Part shown: positions 1 through 9,172 of the stretch, piece after piece
Layout of the letters: each line of letters opens with the position of its first letter
Numbering within the stretch: position 1 is the stretch's first letter
Source of the DNA: Pseudomonas parafulva
GTDB lineage: Bacteria; Pseudomonadota; Gammaproteobacteria; Pseudomonadales; Pseudomonadaceae
DNA length: 64,000 nt
Assembly: GCF_002021815.1 (NCBI RefSeq)
Contig: NZ_CP019952.1
Span: 4,557,001 to 4,621,000, forward strand
Direction: 5' to 3'
Program-made: the position numbers and the translations under genes
Notes under the pieces: generated by a model
What the model was told of the DNA's origin: nothing
The model's database searches: none
What the model saw: the letters and a program-made list of their open reading frames with translations, nothing else

Positions 1-88
1 GGGCAAGTGATCAAAAAAAGGCAGCAGGTGAGCCACATGCCAGCCCATGCCCCGGACGCCTGCCCAGGCCGACCCCAACCACAAGACG

Positions 89-117
89 AAAAAATGCCCG
101 GCAAGCCGGGCACATTT
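89..117 (-). terminator. Intrinsic terminator downstream of amtB
   Basis: A perfect GC-rich hairpin (TGCCCGG / CCGGGCA around a short loop) is followed, on the minus strand, by a run of six T residues. It lies about 15 bases past the amtB stop codon, so it most likely ends the glnK-amtB transcript. Bases 1-88 contain no gene that I can support. Confidence 0.75.
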
Positions 118-131
118 CTGCAGCTTCGTTG

Positions 132-1463
132 TTACAGGTTGTAGCCGCGTTCGTTGTGCTGCGCCAGATCCAGACCAACGGCTTCTTCTTCTTCGTTGAC
201 CCGAAGCCCCATCACCAAGTCCAGGACCTTGAGGATGATGTAGGTGACGATGGCGGTGTAGGCCACGGTGAAAATCACGCCCTTGGCCTGCACCCAGACC
301 TGCATGCCGATATCGGTGACCGCGCCGAAGCCGCCCAGCGCCGGGGCTGCGAACACACCGGTCAGAATGGCGCCGACAATACCGCCGATGCCGTGTACGC
401 CAAATGCGTCCAAGGAGTCGTCGTAGCCGAGCTTGCGCTTGAGGCTGGTGGCGCAGAAGTAGCAGATCACGCCCGATGCGAGGCCGATGACCAGGGCGCC
501 CATCGGCCCCACCGTGCCCGCTGCCGGCGTAATGGCGACCAGGCCCGCGACCACGCCCGATGCGATACCCAGCGCACTGGGCTTACCGTGACCGATCCAT
601 TCGGCAAACATCCAGCCCAACGCCGCAGCAGCCGTGGCGATCTGGGTGACCAGCATGGCCATGCCTGCAGTGCCGTTGGCCGCAGCCGCCGAACCCGCGT
701 TGAAACCGAACCAGCCGATCCACAGCATGGCCGCGCCCATCAGCGTGTAGCCCAGGTTGTGCGGTGCCATGGGTGTGGTCGGGTAGCCTTTGCGCTTGCC
801 CAGCACCAGGCAGCAGACCAGGCCTGCGATACCGGCATTGATGTGCACGACGGTGCCACCCGCGAAGTCCAGCACGCCCCAGTCCCACATCAGGGCACCG
901 TCACCGCTCCACACCATATGGGCGATCGGCGCATACACGAGGGTGAACCAGATGCCCATGAACACCAGCATGGCCGAAAACTTCATGCGCTCGGCGAAGG
1001 CGCCCACGATCAAGGCCGGTGTGATGATGGCGAACGTCATCTGGAAGGTGATGAACACCGCTTCGGGGAACAGCGCCGTGGCCGAGGTCAGGCTGTCAGG
1101 CGTCACGCCGCTGAGAAATGCCTTGGAGAAGCCGCCGACGAAGGAATTGAAGTTGAGAACGCCCTTCTCCATACCGGTGGTATCGAAGGCCATGCTGTAC
1201 CCGTAGACGACCCAGAGAATGCTCATCAAGCCAGTGATGGCGAAGCACTGCATCATCACCGACAACACGTTTTTCGAGCGCACCATGCCGCCATAGAACA
1301 GCGCCAGGCCTGGGATGGTCATGAACAGCACGAGCGCCGTGGCGGTGAGCATCCAGGCGGTGTCGCCGGAGTTGAGTGCTGGCGCGGCCTCCTCTGCAAG
1401 GGCAAGCCCTGGCATGACGAAGGACAATAGGGCTCCTAGCCCTGCGATCTTACGCAGAGTCAT
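132..1463 (-). CDS. amtB: Ammonium transporter AmtB
   Basis: Inner-membrane channel that conducts ammonia/ammonium into the cell. The 443-residue protein starts with a cleavable-looking signal peptide (residues 1-23, ending ALA before EE), as in E. coli AmtB, followed by about eleven hydrophobic segments. The two conserved pore histidines of the family are visible: His207 in VVHINAG and His357 in FGVHGIGG. The gene lies 47 bases downstream of glnK on the same strand, the classic glnK-amtB operon, in which uridylylation-controlled GlnK plugs the channel when nitrogen is plentiful. Expression is likely driven by the sigma54-type promoter upstream of glnK. Length and start are typical of the family. 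Confidence 0.97.
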   Translation of the reverse strand: MTLRKIAGLGALLSFVMPGLALAEEAAPALNSGDTAWMLTATALVLFMTIPGLALFYGGMVRSKNVLSVMMQCFAITGLMSILWVVYGYSMAFDTTGMEKGVLNFNSFVGGFSKAFLSGVTPDSLTSATALFPEAVFITFQMTFAIITPALIVGAFAERMKFSAMLVFMGIWFTLVYAPIAHMVWSGDGALMWDWGVLDFAGGTVVHINAGIAGLVCCLVLGKRKGYPTTPMAPHNLGYTLMGAAMLWIGWFGFNAGSAAAANGTAGMAMLVTQIATAAAALGWMFAEWIGHGKPSALGIASGVVAGLVAITPAAGTVGPMGALVIGLASGVICYFCATSLKRKLGYDDSLDAFGVHGIGGIVGAILTGVFAAPALGGFGAVTDIGMQVWVQAKGVIFTVAYTAIVTYIILKVLDLVMGLRVNEEEEAVGLDLAQHNERGYNL

Positions 1464-1510
1464 ATTGTTTTCTCCTGGGGCGTTGGGTTTGGTGAGGCTT
1501 GTGTTGCTGC

Positions 1511-1957
<447 letters not shown>

Positions 1958-1996
1958 TCACAAGGAACTGCATCAGTGCATGGCTCGCTTAGCACT

Positions 1997-2014
1997 TTGC
2001 AGAAACCTTGCCAG
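1997..2014 (-). promoter_or_regulatory. Predicted sigma54 (-24/-12) promoter of glnK-amtB
   Basis: Read on the minus strand, the site is TGGCAAGGTTTCTGCAA. The sigma54 consensus is TGGCAC-N5-TTGCA, and both invariant elements are present: GG at -24 and GC at -12, with exactly ten bases between them. It lies about 150 bases upstream of the glnK start codon and points towards it. Sigma54 control of glnK-amtB is established in Pseudomonas and enterobacteria; the exact site here is inferred from sequence. Confidence 0.7.
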
Positions 2015-2052
2015 GTTTGTGAAAGCCAGCAAAATCAGACCTTTGGTCACAT

Positions 2053-2104
2053 TGCACGGCTTTGGCCCATCGCCACTACCCAGCCTGTGCACTCATACGG
2101 TGCG
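2053..2104 (-). promoter_or_regulatory. Two NtrC-like enhancer boxes upstream of the glnK promoter
   Basis: At 2088-2104 the sequence TGCACT-N5-GGTGCG matches the NtrC dyad TGCACC-N5-GGTGCA in 10 of 12 positions. A weaker copy (TGCACG-N5-GGCCCA) lies at 2053-2069. Both are 40-90 bases upstream of the predicted sigma54 site, a normal distance for an enhancer. The rest of the 1850-2212 intergenic stretch holds no further gene that I can support. Confidence 0.55.
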
Positions 2105-2212
2105 AGGCCGACTCTGCCATTGCGCGAAAAATGTGCAACGCCGCCTTGTCATTGGAGGCATCGGGGTGCGTGGTACACTGGCCGCCATTTCCCGACACCG
2201 GTGGACACCTTC

Positions 2213-2470
2213 ATGCTCGCGCCCAAAGCCCTTCTCGATGCCCTGAGCGACCAGGCCTCGCGCCTGTTCAGCAGCGACAACACCCAGCCTCGGGCCGAGC
2301 TGGAAAGCCAGTTCAAGGCCCTGATGCAGGGCGCTTTGAGCAAGCTCGACGTGGTCAGCCGCGAGGAATTCGATAGTCAGATGGTTGTGCTGGCACGCAC
2401 CCGGACTCGCCTGGAGGCGCTGGAAAAACAAGTCGCCGAACTCGAAGCGCGCCTGGAAGCTAAACGCTGA
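2213..2470 (+). CDS. ubiK: Ubiquinone biosynthesis accessory factor UbiK
   Basis: Small (85 residues) BMFP/YqiC-type protein. In E. coli UbiK binds UbiJ and lipids and is needed for efficient aerobic ubiquinone synthesis. The sequence starts MLAPKALLDALSDQAS and ends in a strongly predicted coiled coil of Glu/Leu/Arg heptads (about residues 50-85), as in the family. The ATG was chosen because upstream in-frame residues do not resemble the family. It stands alone, divergent from glnK and convergent with the large gene downstream. Confidence 0.88.
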   Translation: MLAPKALLDALSDQASRLFSSDNTQPRAELESQFKALMQGALSKLDVVSREEFDSQMVVLARTRTRLEALEKQVAELEARLEAKR

Positions 2471-2475
2471 CGCCT

Positions 2476-2496
2476 AGGCTGAGTGAATCAGCCTCT
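2476..2496 (+). terminator. Weak hairpin after ubiK
   Basis: A 7-bp perfect stem (AGGCTGA / TCAGCCT) with a 5-base loop starts five bases after the ubiK stop and is followed by CTTATC rather than a true T tract. It sits between convergent genes and may act as a weak terminator. Confidence 0.35.
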
Positions 2497-2505
2497 TATC
2501 AGGTT

Positions 2506-4563
2506 TCAGCGCGCTTCAAGCCTGCGGGCCGGTCGATCCAGGCCAGGTTTGGGCGGCAGTTCGCTGGGGCGTAGGGTGCCCCGGAACAATGCAGCACCGT
2601 ATTGCGTGAACAGGGTGCGTACCCTGTTATGCGAATTGAGGACTTCGGCGTGAATGTCTTCGATGGCAGTGTCGCCAGGTCGCAGACTCGCCGCGTGGGT
2701 CACCCACTCGATGGCTGCGTAGCGGCTTTGCCTGCGTGTACCTTGCCCCTGCATCCAGGCAAGCCCCAGCTCGGCACTGGCACGCGCCGCAATAGCGCTG
2801 TCCGGGTGTTCCACCAGGCTGAGCAAGTAGGCGACCGCCTCGGCTCGCTCACGCGGCTGGCCAAACTGGCGCAGCAATATGCCCAGGTGCAACCGTGCGC
2901 AGGCATTGGTCTGAGCATTGCCCAGGGCGTCTATCAACAGGCACCTGACCTCAAGCACCTTGTCTCGATCACCAAAGTTCGTCCCCCCTTGCATCTGCAG
3001 GCAGGCCAACCGGTATTTGGCTTGGCGACTGCCCGTCTGAACGGCGCGCAGCAACCATTGCTCAGCCACTTCACGGTCCAGATATCGCCCAGGGGTATCG
3101 TTCCACTCACCCTGGTGCAGTTCGAACAGGCTCAACGCCGCACCTGACAGGGCTTGCTCGGCGCCGCCCTGAAGCAAAAAGTAGGCGACCTCATGCCGAC
3201 CGTAGGACCAGAGCAAGCGGGACAGTTCCAGGATTTTCAGGCCCGGCGCCTGGCCCGCCCGCTGGCGCTTGATCGCAATCGCCAGCCAGCGCTTGGCTTG
3301 ATCGCCGCTGCGCGCCAGGCCCCACAAGCCAAAGTGATGACCCGCGGCCCGCAGCGCACAGGCAGCGGCGTGAGAGCGGCCATCGCTCAGGCGAAGGATC
3401 GCGGTATTGAGCAATGCCTGTTCGCGCGCGGGCGTGCTCGTCAAAGCCGTGATGACCAAATGCCGAAGCGGCGGCCCCAGCGCCTGGATGCCGCCCAGGT
3501 CGGCAGGGCATGCAAGGCTCTGGGTAAAATCGGCCAGTGCCTTGTCGTGATCGCGCAAAACGCTCGCCTGCAAGGCACCGCGCCATGCCAGCATCACGGC
3601 AGTATCCCTGGGCCGCAGTGGTCGCACAGCCCAGTCTTCGAACAACTGCTGGTACTTGGCCACGGCGCTTGGGCGCTCGGCACTCGGAAGTTTCAAGCGT
3701 GCCTCGACGGCCATCCATCGCAGTGCATTGCGCAACGGCTCGCTCCAGCCCCGGCAGGGCGGCGTGTTGACCAACCGCTCGACGGACTCGACTTGCCCAC
3801 GCCGGTCCTGCAACAGATACAACGCATGGGCCTTGATGGCCTCGAAGCAGCCCGGCCGTGCGGCCAATGCCTGGCTCAGCCAATAGGCCTGCGGTTCCTG
3901 GCGCTCGGTGCGCGGCGCGAGCCCATCGGGCAACATCCGAGGCAGCTCGGCCAAGGGCATCACCCCATGCCTGACCAAATACGGCGCCGCAGCCTCCTGC
4001 ACCTCTACATCCGCACGTGCACTGGGCCTGAAGCGGGCAGGCTGTTCATTGAACAGCTCCATCAGCCAGCCCGGCTCGCGGAACCTGGCACTGAGCAACT
4101 GCAAGCCTATGGAGGCCGCAACCGGTCGCTCCGAACGGGCCAGGGCTTTGAGTAAATGGGCAGTGGCGGTTTCGCACATTTGCTCTATCGCCAGCCAGCG
4201 TGCCGGTGTGCGGGCGCCGCCCTGGTCCACCTGGCAGGCACGGTTGAGGCAATAGAAGCCCATGACGACCTGCGGGTGATAGGCTCTGGGGCAGGCATCG
4301 ATCCAGGCCCGAAGGACCTGGCTCAGCGCCCTGTCCCCCTGGTCCGGGTCGATCAGCAGATGGCGCTCGACAGCTGAGAGGTAAGCCGGGAACTCGCCCG
4401 GAGGGGCTTGGTGCCAGCGGGCCTCCAGGGAATCGAAATAGCGGTTGAGCTCGACGAACGCATTGGTCTGAACCAGTTCGCGAATAACCTCACGGGTGTG
4501 GGTGAGCGTTTGCACAGCGCAATACCTCAAGTCCATTTCAAGGTCGAAGCGGTGCCATCCCAT
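2506..4563 (-). CDS. Large Sel1/TPR-like helical repeat protein of unknown function
   Basis: About 685 residues, Leu/Ala/Arg-rich, with no signal peptide and no transmembrane segment, so probably cytoplasmic. I do not recognise a catalytic motif. The C-terminal third contains Sel1-like helix-turn-helix repeats, for example EQWLLRAVQTGSRQAKYRLA and AELGLAWMQGQG. The N-terminal half resembles the DUF4034-type proteins seen in Pseudomonas, but this is from memory and weak. The start is uncertain: a GTG at 4590, this ATG at 4563 and an ATG at 4536 are all possible, and none has a good Shine-Dalgarno sequence. It is encoded between ubiK and comM on the minus strand with no operon partner. A scaffold or effector-type role is only a guess. 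Confidence 0.75.
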   Translation of the reverse strand: MGWHRFDLEMDLRYCAVQTLTHTREVIRELVQTNAFVELNRYFDSLEARWHQAPPGEFPAYLSAVERHLLIDPDQGDRALSQVLRAWIDACPRAYHPQVVMGFYCLNRACQVDQGGARTPARWLAIEQMCETATAHLLKALARSERPVAASIGLQLLSARFREPGWLMELFNEQPARFRPSARADVEVQEAAAPYLVRHGVMPLAELPRMLPDGLAPRTERQEPQAYWLSQALAARPGCFEAIKAHALYLLQDRRGQVESVERLVNTPPCRGWSEPLRNALRWMAVEARLKLPSAERPSAVAKYQQLFEDWAVRPLRPRDTAVMLAWRGALQASVLRDHDKALADFTQSLACPADLGGIQALGPPLRHLVITALTSTPAREQALLNTAILRLSDGRSHAAACALRAAGHHFGLWGLARSGDQAKRWLAIAIKRQRAGQAPGLKILELSRLLWSYGRHEVAYFLLQGGAEQALSGAALSLFELHQGEWNDTPGRYLDREVAEQWLLRAVQTGSRQAKYRLACLQMQGGTNFGDRDKVLEVRCLLIDALGNAQTNACARLHLGILLRQFGQPRERAEAVAYLLSLVEHPDSAIAARASAELGLAWMQGQGTRRQSRYAAIEWVTHAASLRPGDTAIEDIHAEVLNSHNRVRTLFTQYGAALFRGTLRPSELPPKPGLDRPARRLEAR

Positions 4564-4747
4564 GGCATCGGTGGTTTGCTTGAACAACACTAAGCCAAAG
4601 AAGGTCGCTGCGCAAAGCTATTGGATCCATTTCCAGGCGCTACTTAGGCGGAAATGATCAGAAGCACACTGGTACCCCCACCGCCATCCTGGCTCGCTAT
4701 GCTTGGTCCATCCGCAGGAAGCGGTCTTGGCAGCGAATGGAGCGCCC

Positions 4748-6238
4748 ATGTCTTTAGCCCTTGTCCACAGCCGCGCCCAGGTAGGCGTACAGGCCCCGGC
4801 CGTCAGCGTCGAAACCCATTTGGCCAATGGCTTGCCTCATCTCACATTAGTCGGTTTGCCCGAAACCACGGTCAAGGAAAGCAAGGACCGCGTGCGCAGT
4901 GCCATCGTCAACAGTGGCTTGAATTACCCTGCGCGGCGCATCACGCAAAACCTCGCACCCGCCGACCTGCCCAAGGACGGTGGCCGCTATGACCTGGCCA
5001 TCGCCTTGGGCATCCTGGCGGCCGACGCCCAGGTGCCCGTTGGTGCCCTGACCGAGCTCGAATGCCTGGGCGAGCTGGCGCTGTCGGGCACGTTGCGGCC
5101 GGTGCAGGGCGTCTTGCCCGCAGCACTCGCCGCACGCGAGGCTGGCCGAGCGCTGGTAGTACCCCGTGAAAATGCCGAGGAAGCCAGCCTTGCCAGCGGT
5201 TTGGTGGTGTATGCCGTCGGCCATCTATTGGAGCTGGTGGCCCATCTGAACGGGCAGGTACCGCTACCTGCCTATGCCGCCAATGGCTTGCTCCTGGACC
5301 CTCGCCCCTATCCCGACCTGAGCGAGGTGCAGGGGCAACTGGCCGCCAAACGCGCGCTGCTACTGGCCGCTGCCGGGGCGCACAACCTGCTCTTCACCGG
5401 GCCGCCGGGCACTGGCAAAACCTTGTTGGCCAGCCGCCTGCCGGGCCTGCTGCCACCGCTGGATGAGCATGAAGCCCTGGAAGTCGCCGCCATCCAGTCG
5501 GTCAGCGGCCACACCCCGCTGAGCAGCTGGCCACAGCGACCGTTTCGCCATCCTCACCATTCCGCCTCCGGGCCTGCGCTGGTGGGTGGCGGAAGCCGGC
5601 CGCAGCCCGGGGAAATCACCTTGGCCCACCACGGGGTGCTGTTTCTGGACGAGTTGCCCGAATTCGAGCGCCGGGTACTTGAAGTGCTGCGTGAACCCTT
5701 GGAATCTGGCGAGATCGTGATCGCCAGGGCGCGGGATAAAGTGCGCTTCCCTGCCCGCTTTCAGTTAGTCGCCGCCATGAACCCCTGCCCCTGCGGCTAC
5801 TTGGGCGACCCCACAGGGCGATGCCGTTGCAGCACCGAACAAATCTCCCGTTATCGCAATAAACTGTCAGGCCCGCTGCTGGACCGGATCGACTTGCACC
5901 TGACCGTGGCGCGCGAGAGCACCACACTCAACAATCGGCCCTGCGGGCAAAGCAGTGCCGACGTCGCCCTCCAGGTCGCGCACGCCCGGGACGTGCAACA
6001 GCGTCGGCAAGGGTGCGCCAATGCATTCCTCGACCTGGACGGGCTGCGCCAGCACTGTAGCTTGGCAGCACCTGATCAGGCTTGGCTGGAAGGCGCCTGT
6101 GAACGGCTGACGCTGTCGCTGCGAGCAGCACACCGATTGCTCAAGGTCGCCAGGACACTGGCAGACCTTGAGGGATGCACGGCGATTGGCCGGGCGCATC
6201 TGGCCGAGGCCCTGCAGTACCGTCCTGGGGGTGGCTGA
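4748..6238 (+). CDS. comM: ComM/YifB-family Mg-chelatase-like AAA+ ATPase
   Basis: AAA+ ATPase of the YifB/ComM family. ComM is a hexameric helicase that promotes branch migration during natural transformation in Vibrio, Haemophilus and Acinetobacter. The 496-residue protein shows the N-terminal ChlI-like domain (about residues 15-140), Walker A GPPGTGKT at 218-225, Walker B LFLDELPEF and the C-terminal Mg-chelatase domain. Cysteines in the PCPCGYLGD and CRCS segment form the family's usual insertion. The start at MSLALVHSRAQVG was chosen because it matches the family N-terminus. It stands alone. Whether this organism is naturally competent cannot be read from the gene. Confidence 0.92.
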   Translation: MSLALVHSRAQVGVQAPAVSVETHLANGLPHLTLVGLPETTVKESKDRVRSAIVNSGLNYPARRITQNLAPADLPKDGGRYDLAIALGILAADAQVPVGALTELECLGELALSGTLRPVQGVLPAALAAREAGRALVVPRENAEEASLASGLVVYAVGHLLELVAHLNGQVPLPAYAANGLLLDPRPYPDLSEVQGQLAAKRALLLAAAGAHNLLFTGPPGTGKTLLASRLPGLLPPLDEHEALEVAAIQSVSGHTPLSSWPQRPFRHPHHSASGPALVGGGSRPQPGEITLAHHGVLFLDELPEFERRVLEVLREPLESGEIVIARARDKVRFPARFQLVAAMNPCPCGYLGDPTGRCRCSTEQISRYRNKLSGPLLDRIDLHLTVARESTTLNNRPCGQSSADVALQVAHARDVQQRRQGCANAFLDLDGLRQHCSLAAPDQAWLEGACERLTLSLRAAHRLLKVARTLADLEGCTAIGRAHLAEALQYRPGGG

Positions 6239-6355
6239 AAGGAAACCTGGATGCCCACCCCGCAGAAACAATGCTGCCCAGTGCCCGCAGCGCCTGAATG
6301 AACTTCCCCACCCGCTTCGCTTTCCATCTATAAAGCGAACGACTTCAGGTGCTCG

Positions 6356-7132
6356 ATGCTCCCATACAGCCAGCAAGGCCGCGGTCCCGTTACCTTCGTG
6401 TTGATGCATTTTCTGGGCGGCTCGCACCGAACATGGTCCGCCACCCTCCCTTACCTGGACCGAGCGCATGCTTGCGTCGCCCTGAACACACCCGGGTACG
6501 GCGATGCCAATGCCGTCACCGGCTATACCGTCGACGAAATGGCCGACCAGGTCGATGCCAGCATCCGGGAGCTTGGGCTCAAGCACTGCATCCTTGTTGG
6601 CCACTCGATGACCGGAAAAGTCGCGGTCGTGCTGGCCGCTCGCCGCCCGGACTACCTTCAGGGCCTGATCCTGGTCGCCCCATCACCCCCTGGCCCCCAG
6701 CCGATGAGCGATGAAGACCGCGACCAGCAACGGGCCTACACCGCCAGCCGGGAGCAAGCCGAAGCCTTCGTCGACGACTCGAGCTACCACAGGCTGCCCG
6801 ATGCCCTGCGCGAAGTCGCCATCGCCGACGCCCAGGCCGTCAACCTCGACGCCTGGCGTGCCTGGGTCGATCACGGCAGCCGCGAGGACTGGAGCGATCG
6901 CATCGGCCTGCTGCCCTATCCGGCCCTGCTGATCTGCGGCGCCGATGACCAGCAGGTGCCCGACGCCCAAGAGCAGCAACGGACGACCTTGTCGCACTTC
7001 CCTAACAGCACTGTGCTTACCCTGCCTGGTGCGGGGCACCTGATGCCTTACCAGACCCCTCAGGCATTGGCCGAGCCGATGCTTGATTTCGCAAGACCTA
7101 TCGCTGCTGAACTTTCCCTGGGAGATCGTTGA
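6356..7132 (+). CDS. Alpha/beta hydrolase
   Basis: Predicted 258-residue serine hydrolase of the alpha/beta fold with the nucleophile elbow GHSMTG (Ser84), an acid candidate in CGADDQQV and the catalytic His in GAGHLMPYQ. No signal peptide is present, so it is cytoplasmic. The stop codon TGA overlaps the ATG of the following SDR gene by one base, so the two are translationally coupled. They probably act in sequence on one substrate, an ester or lactone followed by an alcohol/ketone step, but the substrate cannot be read from the sequence. The regulator may be the LysR gene immediately downstream. Confidence 0.88.
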   Translation: MLPYSQQGRGPVTFVLMHFLGGSHRTWSATLPYLDRAHACVALNTPGYGDANAVTGYTVDEMADQVDASIRELGLKHCILVGHSMTGKVAVVLAARRPDYLQGLILVAPSPPGPQPMSDEDRDQQRAYTASREQAEAFVDDSSYHRLPDALREVAIADAQAVNLDAWRAWVDHGSREDWSDRIGLLPYPALLICGADDQQVPDAQEQQRTTLSHFPNSTVLTLPGAGHLMPYQTPQALAEPMLDFARPIAAELSLGDR

Positions 7133-7929
7133 TGGATTTAGGTTTGAAAAACCGTGTGGCCCTGATCAGCGGCGCAGCTGGCGGTATTGGCCTGGCCACC
7201 GCTCGCCTACTGGCCGAGGAAGGTGTGAAGCTGGTGTTGACGGATATCGACCGAGGTAAGCTCGAAGATGCCGTCAAGGCGTTGGGTGGTGACCCATTGC
7301 TCATCGCGGCGGACATGACCCGCCAGGACGAGGTGAACAACTTGGTCCGGCAAGCCGAAGAGCGTTTTGGCCAGGTGGACATCGTGGTGCATACCACGGG
7401 GGTAACAGGCGCCAAGGGTGACCCGCTGGAAATGAAGGACGAGGATTACCAGGAAGCCTGGGATACCGACTTCTTCACCGCCGTGCGGGTGGCGCGGGCC
7501 ACCCTTCCGGCGATGCGCAAGCGAGGCTGGGGACGGTTGGTGTGCATCACCTCCGAGAACGCCGTGCAGCCTTACTGGGAGGAGGCGGTGTACAACGTCG
7601 CCAAGGCTGCACTGGCCGCGTTCATCAAGAACCTGTCCTACAAAGAGGCGGCGCATGGGGTGCTGTGCAACACGGTGTCGCCGGCCTTCATCGAAACCAA
7701 CATGACCGATGGCATGATGAAACAGCGCGCCGAAGAGAAAGGCGTGAGCTTCGAGGAGGCCATCGAAAGCTTCCTGGAAGAGGAACGGCCCGGCATCGTG
7801 CAGAAGCGTCGAGGCAAGCCTGAAGAGGTCGCGGCCGCGATCGCGCTGCTGGTTTCGGAGCGGGCTTCGTTCATCAATGGCAGCAACCTGCGGGTCGATG
7901 GCGGCTCGGTGCAAAGCGTCCAGAACTGA
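7132..7929 (+). CDS. Short-chain dehydrogenase/reductase (SDR)
   Basis: Classical SDR of 265 residues with the NAD(P)-binding glycine motif SGAAGGIG at 13-20 and the catalytic Ser141, Tyr154 and Lys158 (YNVAK). An acidic Asp after the second beta strand (LTDID) suggests preference for NAD(H) over NADPH. The start at 7132 overlaps the last base of the upstream hydrolase stop codon; a TTG one codon earlier is less likely. It is the second gene of a two-gene unit with the hydrolase, and a strong hairpin follows it. The role is probably oxidation or reduction of a small catabolic alcohol or ketone. Confidence 0.9.
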   Translation: MDLGLKNRVALISGAAGGIGLATARLLAEEGVKLVLTDIDRGKLEDAVKALGGDPLLIAADMTRQDEVNNLVRQAEERFGQVDIVVHTTGVTGAKGDPLEMKDEDYQEAWDTDFFTAVRVARATLPAMRKRGWGRLVCITSENAVQPYWEEAVYNVAKAALAAFIKNLSYKEAAHGVLCNTVSPAFIETNMTDGMMKQRAEEKGVSFEEAIESFLEEERPGIVQKRRGKPEEVAAAIALLVSERASFINGSNLRVDGGSVQSVQN

Positions 7930-7939
7930 ACCAGCACGG

Positions 7940-7967
7940 GCGCTCGGGCCGGGGCGGGCCCGAGCGC
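7940..7967 (+). terminator. Strong GC hairpin after the SDR gene
   Basis: An 11-bp perfect inverted repeat (GCGCTCGGGCC / GGCCCGAGCGC) with a 6-base loop begins ten bases past the SDR stop codon. There is no T tract, so it is either a Rho-assisted terminator or a 3' mRNA stabiliser. The remaining bases to 8059 hold the LysR leader. Confidence 0.45.
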
Positions 7968-8059
7968 GCTCCGCGCCCCAAGCGCCAGATCCACCATCCA
8001 GCCGCCAGGAACGTTAAACTGCGCAGGCCGCCCTTGGCGGGTTCTGTGGAGACGCATTC

Positions 8060-8971
8060 TTGGAAGACCTCAACTCACTCTACTACTTCACCCAAGTGGT
8101 CGAGCACGGTGGCTTCGCCCCGGCGGGTCGGGCGCTGAACATGCCCAAGTCGAAACTCAGCCGACGCATTGCCGACCTCGAAGAGCGTCTGGGCGTGCGC
8201 TTGCTGCAGCGCACCAGCCGCCACTTCGCACTGACCGAGATCGGCCAGGCCTATTACAACCGTTGCCTGGCCATGCGCGTCGAAGCCGAGGGTGCTGCCG
8301 AGATCATCGAGCGCAACCGCAGCGAGCCCCGAGGGCTGGTGCGTATCAGTTGCCCGACCACCCTGCTCAACGCCTGGGTCGGGCCGATGTTGACGCGCTA
8401 CATGCTCAAGTACCCGCAGGTGGAGCTGTTCATCGAAAGCACCAACCGGCGCGTCGATCTCTTGCATGAAGGCTTCGACATCGCCCTGCGTGTTCGTTTT
8501 CCGCCGCTGGAAAACACGGACATGGTGATGAAGGTGCTGAGCGACAGCACCCAGTGTCTGGTGGGCCATCCTTGCTACCTGGCGCAATTGCCAGACGGTT
8601 TCGATCCTCAGTTGCTGGGCGCGCTGCCCAGCCTGCATTGGGGCAGCGCCCAGCGGGAGTATCACTGGGAGCTGTCCCAGGGCGGTGACAACAACCAGAG
8701 CATCGTCATCCCGCACACGCCGCGCATGGTCACCGACGACCTGTTTGCCCTGCGCCACTTCGTGGTTGCGGGTATCGGCATTGCGCACCTGCCACGCGTG
8801 GCTGTGCGTGACGACCTGGCAGCAGGCCGCCTGGTGGAGTTGCTGCCAGGCTGGTACCCGCGCAGTGGCATCGTGCATGCGATCTTCCCCTCACGACGCG
8901 GCTTGCTGCCCTCGGTGCGTGCATTGATCGATCACCTGGCGGACGAATTTGCGCTTTGCGACATGGCTTGA
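8060..8971 (+). CDS. LysR-family transcriptional regulator (CrgA/DsdC-like type)
   Basis: Transcription factor of 303 residues with an N-terminal winged helix-turn-helix (residues 1-60: LNSLYYFTQVVEHGGFAPAG, SKLSRRIADLEERLG) and a C-terminal substrate-binding domain. The start is a TTG with a GTGGAG Shine-Dalgarno about seven bases upstream; no ATG gives the complete HTH. Its position directly after, and on the same strand as, the hydrolase-SDR pair suggests it regulates them. The usual divergent arrangement is absent, so this is less certain. The effector is unknown. Confidence 0.9.
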   Translation: MEDLNSLYYFTQVVEHGGFAPAGRALNMPKSKLSRRIADLEERLGVRLLQRTSRHFALTEIGQAYYNRCLAMRVEAEGAAEIIERNRSEPRGLVRISCPTTLLNAWVGPMLTRYMLKYPQVELFIESTNRRVDLLHEGFDIALRVRFPPLENTDMVMKVLSDSTQCLVGHPCYLAQLPDGFDPQLLGALPSLHWGSAQREYHWELSQGGDNNQSIVIPHTPRMVTDDLFALRHFVVAGIGIAHLPRVAVRDDLAAGRLVELLPGWYPRSGIVHAIFPSRRGLLPSVRALIDHLADEFALCDMA

Positions 8972-9172
8972 GGTTCGAACCGGTAAGGTTCATGGCGGGC
9001 GCGCGACATTGTCCCGCCGCTTCAGTTACAAGGCAGTGAACGGCTGCGGGTAACCGGATGCTTTGGCCCACAACCTGTCTATCGGAATGTCGCCATGGGA
9101 CGCTAAGCCGTTCAAAACCTTGCGCGTTGTATCTGAAATGCTGGGGCTGCTGCACAGCCCTCAGAATCGGGC

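Noticed and set aside
129..1430. 433-residue open frame on the plus strand opposite amtB
   Set aside because: It is antisense to a clear gene, low in complexity (His/Gln/Arg/Asp rich) and lacks any domain. Long antisense frames are common at this GC content.
9139..9165. Hairpin GGGCTG / CAGCCC as a further REP or terminator
   Set aside because: It resembles a REP core but lacks the flanking conserved part. I leave it as an unassigned hairpin in the 8972-9172 gap.
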